Below the pieces are notes generated by a model. It was not told the origin of the DNA and searched no databases. It saw nothing but the letters and a program-made list of their open reading frames with translations. Both the position numbers and the translations under genes were made by a program. From Panopea generosa (taxonomy: Eukaryota; Mollusca; Bivalvia; Adapedonta; Hiatellidae), in the NCBI GenBank assembly GCA_029582155.1, contig CM055908.1:23893757-23957756 (forward strand): DNA of 64,000 nucleotides, written 5' to 3'. This document shows, piece by piece, positions 26,301 through 36,292 of this stretch. Positions within the stretch are counted from its first letter, which is position 1. Every line of letters starts with the position of its first letter.

Positions 26301-29300
26301 GACAGCTATGTTAGGTCATTGGGACATCAAATTTTGAAAGCATACTCTATTCAAATGACACTGAAGCGGATATAAAATTGGGACAAGTGTAAAAAAGCGA
26401 AACATTGCTAAATGGTGTTCAGGATATTCCTGATGAAAGGAGGCATGGTAAGCTCCGTTATCTTATTGTCAAACAGATTCTACAATGACGGACCAATTTT
26501 CAACAAACTGTACCCTGGAAAATATGCTCATAATCAAAGCAGGAAGTTGTCAGTTTTCCCGAAAAAGACTTTTCATTCTTTAATATGCACTAGTGTTGAT
26601 TAATTTTGCTTTGGCTCAAAGAAGAAATATTGAAATTGTCAGTTGTCTGTTAAAATGTAATGGGGTTTAATTAACACTTTACTTCATATAGACGCCTTTG
26701 GACACCTCTAATATAGACGCCTCATGACACCTCTAATATAGAAGCCTTTTGAATTATTTGGTGAATTATGTATATATTAACTGACAGAGTGGAAAACAGT
26801 GCAGGAAGAGTTCAGATTGCTCATTACGAGAAATCTGAACTCTTCCTGCACTGTTTTCAAAGGCCTTCTGTGATTGGTATCTATGGAGTAAATGGTTAAC
26901 ACCATTTCAACACATGGCAGATTATATATGGCATATTGAATGTTATTGGTGGAGGAAGACCTCAGAATGAATCTGAGTAAAACTGTCATCCATCTGCAAG
27001 TACTTGGTCAACTTCCTCACATATTTCGGCCTGAGCAATGTTGAAACAAATTCAGTGGAGACAGGTAAGTGGCAAAACAGTAGTAATAAAGGTAACACCA
27101 GTTTCTTGCATACTGGACAAGGATTTCTGTGGGTTTTTTATGGGTACAGATTTATCATCCTGCACATATTTATCATACTCTCTTTGCGCTATGTTCATAA
27201 AATCCCTGTGCTATGACAAATACCTCGTGCTATGACGTATTCATTCATAAATACTATGGTATTCTTGCATTACTATAACAATAAATAGTGGAATAAAAAT
27301 CTTAGAATATCACAGGTAGGGTTGTACATACAAGAACAAGAGGTGTTAGAAGACCAACAAAGCTCGCCTCTGGGTGCCTAAGTCCAAAAAGGGCCATAAC
27401 TGTGCCAAAATGCAATCCAGAGTTATGGTTCTTTTCTGTGTGTGTTCCATTGATGATGGTGAAGATTCATGCAAAGTTTCATTCACATCCAATGAGTGGT
27501 TGCATAGATATCTTAAACTTAAATGCAAAAGTTTAACCTGGGTGTCAACAGACGACGCTGACCATGACGACACTGACGCCAATGACGCCGCCGGGGTCAT
27601 GACAATAGCTCTCCTTGGACTTCGTCCTGGCAAGTTAAAAAGTATCTTTCACAGGTTTTCCAGTGCAGAATGAAAGTTCCAGCTGTTGGGATAACTGTTT
27701 TGGTGAGAATGATGCTTTGCACTTCAAACCCATGATTACTTATAATAATTAATAGTTGGAAAAAACAGAGATAAAAATGAAATATCAGAATCATAAAATG
27801 ACATGAAATGCTTGGAAAGCCCAGTAAAGTCCGAACGACTTATTTCGACTGGAGTCCATTTAACCCTTTACTTCATATAGACGCCTTTGGACACCTCTAA
27901 TATAGACGCCTTTGGACACCTCATATAGACGCCTTTGGACACCTCTAATATAGACGCCTTTGGGCACCTAATATAGAAGGCTTTTGAATTATTGGGTGAA
28001 TTATGTTTATATTAACTGACAGAGTGGAAAACAGTGCAGGAAGTGTTCAGATTGTTTGTTCTGAGCAATCTGAACTCTTCCTGCACTGTTTTCAAAGGCC
28101 TTCTGTGATTGGTGTGGGAAAAAGCGTATCTATGGAGTAACGGGTTAATGCGATTAAAAAACTATCCTTAGACACCAACAATAAAAATATCTTATTCTTT
28201 AAAAATGCATAAAATAAATAAAATAATAAAAAATAATATATTTCACAAACGTTTTAAATTACTTTGATGCATTTAGTTGCAAAAATATTGCTTCAGGTTA
28301 TATTTATCAAGTTAAACTAATGTACATATTGAACAGTAGTAAGTCGCATAATGGTAAGTTACCCAGATCCTACCAAAACCATAAATGGTATTTATACAAG
28401 TTTAGTAAATGTTTCTTAACTTCTTTATACCATAGATATGCGTTTTCCCACACCAATCACAGAAGGCCTTTGAAAACAGTGCAGGAAGAGCAATCTGAAC
28501 ACTTCCTGCACTGTTTTCCACTCTGTCAGTAATATAAACATAATTCACTCAATAATTCAAAAGCCTTCTATATTAGGTGTCCAAAGGCGTCTATATTAGA
28601 GGAGTCCAAAGGCGTCTATATGAAGTAAAGGGTTAACTTCTTTGTAGATTTTTAATTGTTTGAACTTTCTCAGGAAGAGCATTCCATGTGACTATGCTAT
28701 TGTAGTAAAATGTTGTCTAAGACACATTGTTGAATTTGGGAACATAAAATTCAAATTTACTTTTTCATGTCCTAAACAAGTGAACATCGTGAAGTTTTCA
28801 ATCATATATTATGGACACTTGTCATAATTTATTTTAAGCACATGAAAGTCATAACATTAAAGTGCTGTTCTTGGTAGGACACTCAAAATGAATTTGATCA
28901 CTTGAAATTTAGATTTGAGTGTTTTGTTAAGGCTGTTAAAAGCAAGAAGTACAAGCAATGATAAAATGACATTAGATGAGGAAGTTACAAAACATTTTCA
29001 TAACATTAAACTCAAGAACATTACAATATCTGTAGAAAAATTTCAATCTGATTTTTTTATTATATTTGCTTCACAGGCACTTCCTGACAGAGAATTATTT
29101 AGGACATGACATAAATATATAACAGAGTATATAATTGTCACTAAAATCTTATATTCAGACAACAAACTTACAGAACAGAGAAACAAGCCCAGGAACAATT
29201 ACTTACTTTTTAATTTATGCCAGCCAATAAATTAGCAACTGAAAAAATTACATATTCATTATTTTATGTGTGAAGTCCTCTGTGAAGTTGCCAGTGACGG

Positions 29301-32300
29301 CTTATTACAGCCAGGTGTATGGTGTTAGGTTAGGCTAAATCCGGGTCAAGTAGTGTGTCTGAGTGGTATTCCATTTTAATATAACACATCAATAAAGTTT
29401 ACATGATCTAACATGGCATGGGAAACATTAATTAACAACTTAAAGGAACTAAAATGGCATCCAACTGTTGACTTCCAAATCAAGCACATGGTCGAGTGGT
29501 AAGGTATTGGACCAAGGATCAGTGGGTTTGATCCCTGGCTATGTGTAGGGTCCTTAAGCAAGACACTTTATCTACATCTGCTTAGTACTGGTTATATAAA
29601 TGAATAAATACCCCCATGTCCCCCAATAAATACACCCTGTCTATTTTTAGGGAACATAAAATTACTTGAACTCAAGAAGTTGATCATTAATACAAATAAA
29701 GTACATGTACATTTCGGGGAAAAATGTCTCATTACTGGCAGTATGGTTTATGGCATTTTACATGCGCTAAATACAAAACTGTAAACTGAAATAAGACCCC
29801 TTTTACAAAATGCATCACCCAAGGGATACATAGCAGACTTGAGTAAACAGTTGGGGAATGATGCCAGGTGGATTGGAATCTGAATACCTGGTATTATTTT
29901 CAAACCTCTCAATATATTTTCCACAAATAATTCAATTCTATTCCCTTTACACGACCAACTTAACAAAGTTGATACAATCCAACCTTGCTGACAGGTATCA
30001 ATACAAATATTACATCTCTTGATAAGTAGTACAAATAGCATTCTCCATTCAGATTCAACTTAACGAGTTATTTTTGCAATATGTCAATGGTATAATACAT
30101 CAGTGTCATAAATATCCACATCACTGTCTCAAGTAACAACATTGTCAAGATATTGTTAAGAAGATGTTTCTAGGGCTTTCATTAAGTTTTGAAGTAGAAG
30201 GGTGAAAGGAAAAAGTAGAAGGGTGAAAGGAAAAAGTAGAAGGGTACATGATCTGGGGATCCTACGCAAAAAAACCCAAAGAAACTCGACTGAAAACGGC
30301 CGGGTGTTCAAGTAAGAATAGTCGGGGGAAAACCCCCGGCCGCAGGCTTCTAATGAAAGTCCTGTGTTTCAAAAATAGCATACAACACAAGTGGGAAAGA
30401 TAGCATACAACACAAGTGGGGGAAAACATAGCATACAACACAAGTGGGGAAAATAGCATACAACACAAGTGGGGAAAGATAGCATACAACACAAGTGGGT
30501 GAAAATAGCATACAATGCAAGTGGGGGAAAGATAGCATACAACACAAGTGGGTAAAAATAGCATACAACACAAGTGGGGAAAATAGCATACAACACAAGT
30601 GGGGGGAAACATAGCATACAACACAAGTGGGGAAAATAGCATACAACACAAGTGGGGGAAAATAGCATACAGCACAAGTGGGAATGGTAGCATACAACAC
30701 AAGTGAGAAAGATAGCATACAACACAAGTGGGGAAAACAGCACACAACACAAGTGGGGAAAATAGCATACAAAGCAAGTGGGGAAAAAATAGCATACAAC
30801 ACAAGTGGGAAAGATAGCATACAACACAAGTGGGAAAGATAGCATACAACACAAGTGGGGGAAAATTGCATACAATATAAGTGGGGAAAATAGCATACAA
30901 CACAAGTGGGAAAAATAGCATACAACACAAGTGGGGAAAATAGCATAAAAAGCAAGTGGGAAAAAAAAATAGCATAAAAAGCAAGTGGGGAAAAAAGAAT
31001 ACAACACAAATGGGAAAAATAGCATAAAATACAAGTAGGAAAGATAGCATACAACACAAGTAGGAAAAATAGCATACAACACAGGTGGGGAAAGGAAAAA
31101 TAGCATACAATACAAGTAGGGAAAAATAGAATACAATATAAGTGGGAAAAATAGCATACAAAGCAAGTAGGGGAAAATAGCATACAACACAAGTGGGAAA
31201 GATAGCATACAACACAAGTGGGGGAAAATTGCATACAATATAAGTGGGGAAAATAGCATACAACACAAGTGGGAAAAATAGCATACAACACAAGTGGGAA
31301 AAATAGCATAAAAAGCAAGTGGGAAAAATAGCATAAAAAGCAAGTGGGGAAAAAAGTATACAACACAAATGGGAAAAATAGCATACAATACAAGTAGGAA
31401 AGATAGCATACAACACAAGTAGGAAAAATAGCATACAACACAGGTGGGGAAAGGAATAATAGCATACAATACAATTAGGAAAAAATAGCATACAATATAA
31501 GTGGGAAAAATAGCATACAAAGCAAGTAGGGGAAAATAGCATACAACACAAGTGGGAAAAATAGCATAAAAAGCAAGTAGGAAAAATAGCATAAAAAGCA
31601 AGTGGGGTGAAAATAGCATACAATACAATTAGGAAAAAATAGCATACAATATAAGTGGGAAAAATAGCATACAAAGCAAGTAGGGGAAAATAGCATACAA
31701 CACAAGTGGGAAAAATAGCATAAAAAGCAAGTCGGAAAAATAGCATAAAAGCAAGTGGGGGAAAATAGCATACAACACAAGTGGGAAAAATAGCATACAA
31801 CACAGGTGGGGAAAAGAAAAATAGCATACAACACAAGTAGGGAAAAATAGCATACAATATAAGTGGGAAAGATAGCATACAACACAAGTAGGAAAAATAA
31901 CATACAACACAGGTGGGGAAAGGAAAAATGGCATACAACACAAGTAGGGAAGAATAGCATACAATATAAGTAGGAAAAATAGCATACAAAGCAAGTAGGG
32001 GAAAATAGCATACAACACAAATGGGGGAAAATAGCATAAAACACAAGTGGGGAAAAATAGAATACAACATAAGTGGGAAAAATAGCATACAACGCAAGTA
32101 GGAAAGATTTTCATAAATCTTGTTGAGGATCAAACTTACAACCTCAATGGCAAATGTAAGTGACATAATGCTATAATGCCCACTTCAGGTAACATTTTTG
32201 CAGATAACTTCCTTAATACCTCATGAAAATTCAGAAAATAAACACGAGTGCCTTCTTTGTATAGAGATGAACAATCGGTGCTATCAAGTGGCCATGCACA

Positions 32301-32927
32301 ACTCGTATTTTTGCAAAAAAAACAAAAGATTAGTTTTTGGTTAGTTGAAATGATTATGGTATGGAGCAGTGAAATTTACAAGAATATGCCGTTTAACTGT
32401 TTACACTTGATAGCACCACTGATTCATATCTAAACATGGATGGCGTTTGTCTTTATTTTGCAAATTTTCGTGAAAATATTAAGAAAGTGATTAGCAAAAA
32501 TTGTTACCTGAAACTGGTAATTTTCCTCCTAATTTCTGCACCACTCCATAGCATTATGTCATGTGGTTTCATCACCATTCCATAGCATTGATGTAGGATT
32601 CAAAATGGTTTACGACATTGAATCTCATTATCATTCGTCTCTCACCGCTGATTCAAGTGGGAAAATTATCTGTTACTTGCGGAGATGGGGTGTGCTCGAG
32701 TACTGGTTAATCCCAGAAAACAGTGGTTAGGTTAACTGATTGTCTATTAGCCCTTGATGGCATAAAAATGACGCTAAATATTCAATCAATCAATCAAAAT
32801 GGTTATTGTGAAAAACTGCATACCTGTGGAAGCCTTTACCATCAATGCGTACAACAATCCAGCAGTTAGGCAGTAGCTTATCCTCCGTCTCAAACTGTTT
32901 TACATACTCAAATTTGCTCTTTGCCAT
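11356..32927 (-). CDS. THG1L: tRNA-His guanylyltransferase (THG1), complete, six coding exons
   Basis: Thg1 adds a guanylate to the 5' end of tRNA-His (3'-5' polymerisation), giving the G-1 identity element for histidyl-tRNA synthetase. Coding exons are 32927-32824, 24278-24102, 23094-22925, 20492-20404, 19625-19515 and 11583-11356. They total 879 nt, i.e. 292 residues and a stop, close to the animal family length. All introns are GT-AG and the phases agree. The N-terminus MAKSKFEYV and [10 protein letters not shown] (metal ligand Asp29) come from exon 1. GQSDEYSF (Asp76, Glu77) and the KPNDDRAL segment come from exon 2. YPPAFDSR and LSWRQAD come from exon 3, HINNLYN (152-158) from exon 4, DKNELLF and HRKGTILIR from exon 5, and [13 protein letters not shown] near the C-terminus from exon 6. 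An in-frame TAG 18-20 nt upstream of the ATG supports the start. No break is seen. Confidence 0.96.
11712..11955 (-). mobile_element. SINE family A copy
   Basis: Read on the minus strand it has the B-box region, then TGTGCTCGAGTACTGGTTAA, CCCAGGAAACAGTGG and the tail end GCCATTAAAATGACTC. It lies in the last THG1 intron, just upstream of the final exon. Confidence 0.8.
12880..13600. repeat. About 225-bp tandem repeat, three copies
   Basis: CAGATCAAATTCCTGCA recurs at about 12931, 13153 and 13380. Each copy is followed by TCTCGTCCT.ATGCTTTTAT, then GGACACATGT and TATAACATAAAATAC. Copies are about 80-90 percent alike by eye. They lie inside the 6.4-kb inverted-repeat element. Confidence 0.8.
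14060..15210 (-). pseudogene. Decayed gene of a transposon-linked invertebrate family (GCDxxSAFxGxGK type)
   Basis: Minus-strand fragments in shifting frames match, in order, a protein family that is very frequent in mollusc and cnidarian genomes. The pieces are [21 protein letters not shown] (near 15080-15140), [12 protein letters not shown] (near 14970-15010), a degenerate HVEE...ETRTLLNAA (near 14600-14660), then a 126-codon open stretch (14236-14616). That stretch contains [21 protein letters not shown] and [21 protein letters not shown], where intact relatives have a GCD motif. Last comes [20 protein letters not shown] (near 14110-14200). Several frameshifts and stops make it non-functional. 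The function of the family is not settled here; a PIN/XPG-like fold is possible. Its place between the inverted repeats suggests it was element cargo or the element's own gene. Confidence 0.6.
15540..17830. repeat. Degenerate bivalve-type interspersed repeat
   Basis: Diverged units share CAAGTTTGTTCAAAT, GGGTCCTTTAA and TAATAACARTTGG at about 180-200 bp spacing. The end near 17795-17825 reads CTCAGGTGATCGACTTGC then GGGCTTCTTGTTTAA, wording common at ends of such repeats in bivalves. A SINE (16800-17010) and an ACAACAACAACAAAG segment (17215) interrupt it. Short open frames inside are not genes. Confidence 0.5.
16800..17010 (-). mobile_element. tRNA-derived SINE, another family (E)
   Basis: On the minus strand a tRNA-like head has AGTGATAGAGCTTCTGCCTC (A-box region) and GGATCGAATTCCAGTCGAG region B box. 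The body contains AAGACTGGTTGACCTGTTG. It has been inserted into the degenerate repeat within the 6.4-kb element. Confidence 0.6.
18975..19325. repeat. About 165-bp repeat, two copies
   Basis: CCCACC...GGGCCAAAC, GGGGCATGAAATT (or GGGACATGCAATT), ATAAAG.ACCTRTA and TAATCATGCTCACCATTTG appear twice in tandem. It is non-coding and lies in the last THG1 intron. Confidence 0.65.
20256..20284. other. Short perfect palindrome in a THG1 intron
   Basis: CTTTCATGTAC and GTACATGAAAG are separated by two bases, so the RNA could form an 11-bp hairpin. It lies about 120 nt downstream of the exon 4 donor in transcript sense. Function unknown. Confidence 0.4.
20510..22915. other. THG1 intron, no clear feature
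   Basis: Mostly AT-rich sequence. Weak internal similarity (ACTAGATAAAT/ACAAATATCTCAAACA near 21420 and 22700) suggests an old duplication. No gene or clear mobile element was recognised. Confidence 0.4.
23196..23428. mobile_element. MITE with inverted ends (family M1), copy 1
   Basis: TTAAAAAATATTTGTTTGCT at the left pairs with AGCAAACATTTTTTTTAGGA at the right, and TGTGCTCCGA pairs with GTCGGAGCACA. The interior ACTCAAAATTGCAGCTAC is shared with the copy at 46.8 kb. It begins about 100 bp from THG1 exon 3, in the upstream intron. Confidence 0.7.
23835..23985 (-). mobile_element. SINE family C copy
   Basis: On the minus strand: a tRNA-like head (GTAGAGCACCAAACCC, then GGGTTGTGGGTTCAATCC) followed by GGCTATGTGTGGTGTCCTTG, AGCAAGACACTTTTT and TGCTTAGTACTGGTTG. 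It lies in the THG1 intron between exons 2 and 3. Confidence 0.8.
25380..25770. repeat. Diverged interspersed repeat in THG1 intron
   Basis: Phrases such as GAGTTATGGCCCTT, GAAGTTCACATCACATCATC and GATGGCGACCAAACAGACA resemble common bivalve dispersed repeats. Ends are undefined and there is no coding content. Confidence 0.35.
26671..26899 (+). mobile_element. TTAA-bounded MITE (family P), copy 1
   Basis: Bounded by TTAA at both ends. The left end reads ACTTTACTTCATATAGACGC and the right end ATCTATGGAGTAAATGG. The centre is a hairpin of GTGCAGGAAGAGTTCAGATT and AATCTGAACTCTTCCTGCAC. It shares more than 80 percent of its sequence by eye with the copies at 27.86 and 28.42 kb. Confidence 0.8.
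26900..27055 (-). mobile_element. SINE family B copy, partial
   Basis: Contains the plus-strand wording GGTGGAGGAAGACCTCAGAA and TGAATCTGAGTAAAACTGTC, the body of family B read backwards. The tRNA-like head is missing. It abuts MITE copy 1. Confidence 0.7.
27337..27640. repeat. Bivalve-type dispersed repeat (AACAAGAGGTGT...)
   Basis: Begins AACAAGAGGTGTTAGAAGAC and includes AAAAAGGGCCATAACTGTGC, GACGCCGCCGGGGTCATGAC and AATAGCTCTCCTTGGACTTC, wording recurrent in bivalve introns. Open frames on both strands (95-99 codons) fall within it and are not genes. Confidence 0.6.
27860..28148 (+). mobile_element. TTAA-bounded MITE (family P), copy 2, best preserved
   Basis: TTAA flanks a 281-bp body with imperfect inverted ends: CCCTTTACTTC at the left and GAGTAACGGG at the right. 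TTAA targets plus ends starting with CCC are the signature of piggyBac-type elements. Inside are several ATATAGACGCCTTTGGACAC repeats and a central hairpin. There is no coding capacity. Confidence 0.85.
28416..28636 (-). mobile_element. TTAA-bounded MITE (family P), copy 3, inverted
   Basis: Reverse orientation to copies 1 and 2, starting TTAAC..CCATAGATATGCG and ending GAAGTAAAGGGTTAA. The strings after the left and the right TTAA (CTTCTTTATA and CTTCTTTGTA) are alike, so the left end may have been rebuilt. Confidence 0.8.
28640..29470. other. THG1 intron, no clear feature
   Basis: AT-rich sequence without a recognised gene or repeat. Short open frames resemble nothing known to me. Confidence 0.4.
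29485..29605 (+). mobile_element. SINE family C copy
   Basis: Head CATGGTCGAGTGGTAAGG (A box) and GTGGGTTTGATCCCTGG (B box), then CTATGTGTAGGGTCCTTAAG, CAAGACACTTTATC and TGCTTAGTACTGGTTATA. Confidence 0.8.
30160..30370. mobile_element. Repeat fragment beside the 25-bp array
   Basis: Three copies of AAAGTAGAAGGGTGAAAGG are followed by CGACTGAAAACGGCCGG, GGGGGAAAACCCCCGGCCG and CTTCTAATGAAAGTCCTG. The GC-rich hairpin-forming wording is unlike its surroundings and looks like the end of a dispersed element, which may have seeded the array. Confidence 0.45.
30371..32108. repeat. 25-bp minisatellite (about 70 units)
   Basis: The unit is ATAGCATACAACACAAGTGG plus GAAAA, with variants AAAGCAAGT, AATATAAGT, AGTAGG and GATAGC and lengths of 24-28 bp. 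The minus strand has no stops in the unit, so all three minus frames stay open for 160-634 codons; the predicted peptide is a short hydrophobic Cys-rich repeat (CCMLFSP, CVVCYF). This is a by-product of repeat composition. It lies in the first coding intron of THG1. Confidence 0.95.
32605..32798 (+). mobile_element. SINE family A copy, head truncated, next to THG1 exon 1
   Basis: Carries TCATTATCATTCGTCTCTC, GGGGTGTGCTCGAGTACTGG, GGCATAAAAATGACGCTAAA and the (ATCA)n tail TTCAATCAATCAATCAA. The tail ends only about 25 bp from the donor of the first THG1 coding exon. Confidence 0.85.
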
Positions 32928-32958
32928 CTTGTACACTCCCAATCTCTACCAGATATAT
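32928..32958 (-). other. THG1 5' UTR part of the first coding exon
   Basis: A pyrimidine-rich tract ending TTATTCAG lies directly upstream, with AG at 32960-32959, so a spliced 5' leader joins here. The 31 nt before ATG contain an in-frame TAG, which excludes an N-terminal extension from upstream exons. Confidence 0.75.
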
Positions 32959-33254
32959 CTGAATAAAAGAAAAAACAGCATAAATTTGATCTTTGCCAAA
33001 CAGGTCACATTCAAATGTTTATGTTATAATGAAGATCTACAGTCTTAACCATATTGGTACCACAAGGGGTGCTGAAATGAAGTCATATGAATGTTTATTT
33101 CAAAATGCATTCTATAATAACAATACTCAATAGACAAAATATTGTAATCCTGGTCCACTCCAACTCTTCATTTTGTAAAAAAGAACAAGAAGAAGAAAAA
33201 GAAGAAGATGAAGAACGTAAAAGGAGAAGAGAGGACTTACAAACAATGACAATG

Positions 33255-33390
33255 CATGGTGTAGTGGTAGAGCACCAAACCCATGATCGGAGGGTCGTTG
33301 GTTCGATCCTCCGCCATGACTATGTGTGGTGTCCTTGAGCAAGACACTTTTCAACATATGCTTAGTACTGGTTATAACCAGACAGACTTT
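33255..33390 (+). mobile_element. SINE family C copy, well preserved
   Basis: Head TGGTGTAGTGGTAGAGCACC (A box) and GTTGGTTCGATCCTCCGCC (B box), then GTGTGGTGTCCTTGAGCAAG, ACACTTTTCAAC and TATGCTTAGTACTGGTTATA. Confidence 0.85.
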
Positions 33391-33771
33391 GAGCATGATT
33401 TGTCCAAGTTGTAAGAATTTTTTCAGATTCTAAGTAAAATAAATAAGTTTAAACTAAACTGAATGAAGGATGTCATTTTCTGTTTGAAGTGTAGTCATAA
33501 ATGATTTCATGAACTCTATTTTTTAGTTCTGGGCATATTTCTGGATAAAATTATTCTTGTTTGAGATTTGCCATTTGTCATTACATAAAAAACATTATAA
33601 TTATTAACAGATTTTGATGTTCTGACACAACAGGTAGATTACAAGATGTGAAAGTTTTGCTATTCAGTTCAGTGGAAGCAACACACATATTTTACATGTA
33701 TATTGGTGATGTATAAATGTTAAACAAGACTGGGAGGTGTTAGTCAAATTAAACAAATATGTATATTTTTT

Positions 33772-34000
33772 TAATTGGGTTTAAAGCCATTTTCAACACT
33801 TTTCAGGTTATATATGCCATATCCAGCTTTAATGGTGGAGGAAGACCTCACAATGAATCTGAGTAGAACCACTGTCCTTCCGCAAGTAACTGGCAAACTT
33901 TCCCACATAAAGTTTTGGAGCAAGCAGGTCTCAAACCTATGACCTAAGTGATGAGAGGTAAGAAATCTTAAAACGGCGCCTTTAAGACCACTCACCCATA
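33772..34000 (-). mobile_element. SINE family B copy
   Basis: Minus strand: tRNA-Leu/Ser-like head (GAGTGGTCTTAAAGG, GGTCATAGGTTTGAGACC), body TACTTGCGGAAGGACAGTGG and TTCATTGTGAGGTCTTCC, and end AACCTGAAAAGTGTTGAAAA. Confidence 0.8.
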
Positions 34001-34854
34001 AAGTACCCTAAACAAATAGATAAGTAGAGAGATTTATTTGCTGTACATTATTTTACAAGAAAACTTACATGTAACAATCAAAGTTTACGTGGATATTCAC
34101 TTACTTTGCATGTGCTACATGCAAGTCCATATCTCATGAATATTCCACAAATAATTTATTCCTTAGATAAACCTTAAGAAAACACAAGCAGATAAAGTAA
34201 TCAAATACCAGTAAGTCACAAAAACACTTTATCCATATATCTAGTCACGATCCCCCAACACAGTCACTCAATGATCCTTTCCTGTGTCAATACCATATCA
34301 AAATGCCATGCATTATCTACAAAGTTCAATCATTTTCTATCAAATTACATTCTGCAATGGCAAACAGGTAATATCTCACAAAATTATCATCAAATCCTGT
34401 TTTCAATCTATTTAATTTTCGTTAAGCCTCCCATATCCAATTTCGAGCGATACCTTTACCCCCCAATTGTATCGAATGTCCAAAATTCTGTTACCTTTCA
34501 TTTCAAAAGCTAACCTGGGCAATTTAATCCTTAATAGAAGTAGTAATTGGTTTTTAAAAACTTTATTATAGAATATACTGCCATTTAGGTTTACACCTGC
34601 TTACATATCCTGAAAGTAGTTTGTTGATAAATGGCTGACGCAGTATATAACACGCAGGTGTGAACTGGTAATAATACGAGGCAGGAACGATCCTTCAACA
34701 ATCAATTACTAGAAACACAAAGTCAATAGTCTAAACTTTTGGTCATCTCGGTAAACTTGTTTATTAATAACTATAAATTATTCGTTTCTAAATCTGTCAA
34801 GTTGTGTTTGAATTTGTTTCAATATTAGGCAACATGTTTATGCCTGGCTAACAG

Positions 34855-35062
34855 TCAATCAGTTAACAACTTAACCTAGCCATTCTTTCCTAGGTTAACC
34901 AGGTAAATCCATCTTCTCAAGTAACTAATAACTTTGCCACTTAAATCAGAAGTGAGTGATGAATGACAAATCACACAGACTGTGGCTGGGCAGGGATTCA
35001 ACTCTCGATCTCTGAACTGTCAGTCAGACACCACCGACTGAGTCACTGCCGCCAGGGCCCAG
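34855..35062 (-). mobile_element. SINE family A copy
   Basis: Minus strand: head with AGTCGGTGGTGTCTGACTG and GAGTTGAATCCCTGCCCAGC; body contains GTTATTAGTTACTTGAGAAG and GGTTAACCTAGGAAAG. Confidence 0.75.
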
Positions 35063-35234
35063 CTCTGTCAAGTTGTGATTAATAGTTTCCGGAAGTAATT
35101 CTCATAATTTACTGGTAGGTTTCAGGGCCGCCCTAAACTTACTACTCTGACATCAAAGATGGCTTCTTCTATATTTACTGTTAGTTTATACTAATTTATT
35201 TTAGCTTGATTGCGATGAAAGCTCAGAGCTTATA

Positions 35235-35375
35235 TGAACCGCTCTCGAGTCTGCTTCCTGGGTAGAACCAGAACTGAGTGTTGTTTTATGAGAGGCATCG
35301 GGTCGAACTGGGGATCGAACCCGCAATCTCTGGTGTGAGCAGCCAACACTCTATCCATTAGATTACCGCCCTGTT
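35235..35375 (-). mobile_element. SINE family D copy (tRNA-like head)
   Basis: Minus strand: GCGGTAATCTAATGGATAGA (A-box region), GCGGGTTCGATCCCCAGTTC (B box) and ACTCAGTTCTGGTTCTACCC. This head is the apparent parent of the 73-bp tandem array at 37.9 kb. Confidence 0.75.
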
Positions 35376-35663
35376 TATTTACTGTTGAATGTTCTATTCT
35401 TATGTTTCTTTTCATTTTAACTTGTATTTCCATAAAACATTTCCCCACTCCAATTTGGACAATTCAGTTTGGTTATGAATTGATTGAGAACCAAACCATG
35501 TAGACCCTGACCACTAGATAGATACTGGGGAGAGGGCAGGACAGGACAGGTGGTCCTGTTTTCCATATCCTATTTGAATGACGTACATAAAATTATGGTG
35601 GTGGTGATGGTGATGATGCTAAATAGAAGACTAAGTGGTTATGTAAACTGCCACAAATGATAC

Positions 35664-35666
<3 letters not shown>

Positions 35667-35727
<61 letters not shown>

Positions 35728-35760
35728 CAATGATGCTGATGATGATGATGGTGGTGATAT
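35667..35760. repeat. (GAT)n microsatellite
   Basis: About 20 uninterrupted GAT units followed by imperfect GAT/GGT units. The poly-Asp or poly-Ser frames on the two strands are not genes. Confidence 0.95.
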
Positions 35761-36292
35761 GCTGATGGTAATGATAATAGCAGAAGAAGTCACCACTGGG
35801 GTGCTTACATTTTTTGTGATGAAAATAGTAGAGGTTTTGTTGGGTATGATATTAAATAAAGGTTAATTTGATGAATTTCACTGGTGAGATGATGACAACA
35901 ACTTGGCAGGAGGTACATGTAACAGCCAGGTACTTTTACTTACCTAGACAGGCTAGTCTTGAACATTGATTGTAATAAATCCTTTATTTGATTTCCTATT
36001 CAGTAACAATAAAAATGATTATCCGGATGTTTATCTATATTTAAATTACATAACAGTTTAATCAAATGATAAATTTACATATTACCAACTTCCAATATAC
36101 AGTGTGTATATTTCCTATGATATCTAGTCAATTTCATTCCAACCTTAATGATCAGAGCCCAGACTTCATACTGGGTATGTTATGTTAGGCGTATTGTATT
36201 ACATCTCTCCAAACATTCACAGAGAAAGTGTTAATGATACTATGTATGCAGAAAGTACAAGGCAATACCAAAATGTACCTGAAGCATTACCT

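Noticed and set aside
27346..27673. Overlapping frames of 95-99 codons on both strands
   Set aside because: They fall in a dispersed bivalve-type repeat with GAC-rich wording.
29748..30041. 97-codon Cys-rich minus-strand frame
   Set aside because: No recognised motif or splice context, and it lies in a THG1 intron. I could not support a gene.
30262..32166. 634-codon and shorter minus-strand open frames
   Set aside because: They lie wholly in the 25-bp array, are open in three frames at once and encode only a short-period peptide. This follows from unit composition, not selection.
33255..33330. tRNA gene (A and B boxes present)
   Set aside because: The sequence continues into a SINE body shared with other copies and the cloverleaf is incomplete. 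The same holds for the heads at 2.5, 23.9, 29.5, 42.9 and 60.5 kb.
35593..35866. Poly-Asp and poly-Ser frames
   Set aside because: These are a GAT microsatellite read on the two strands.
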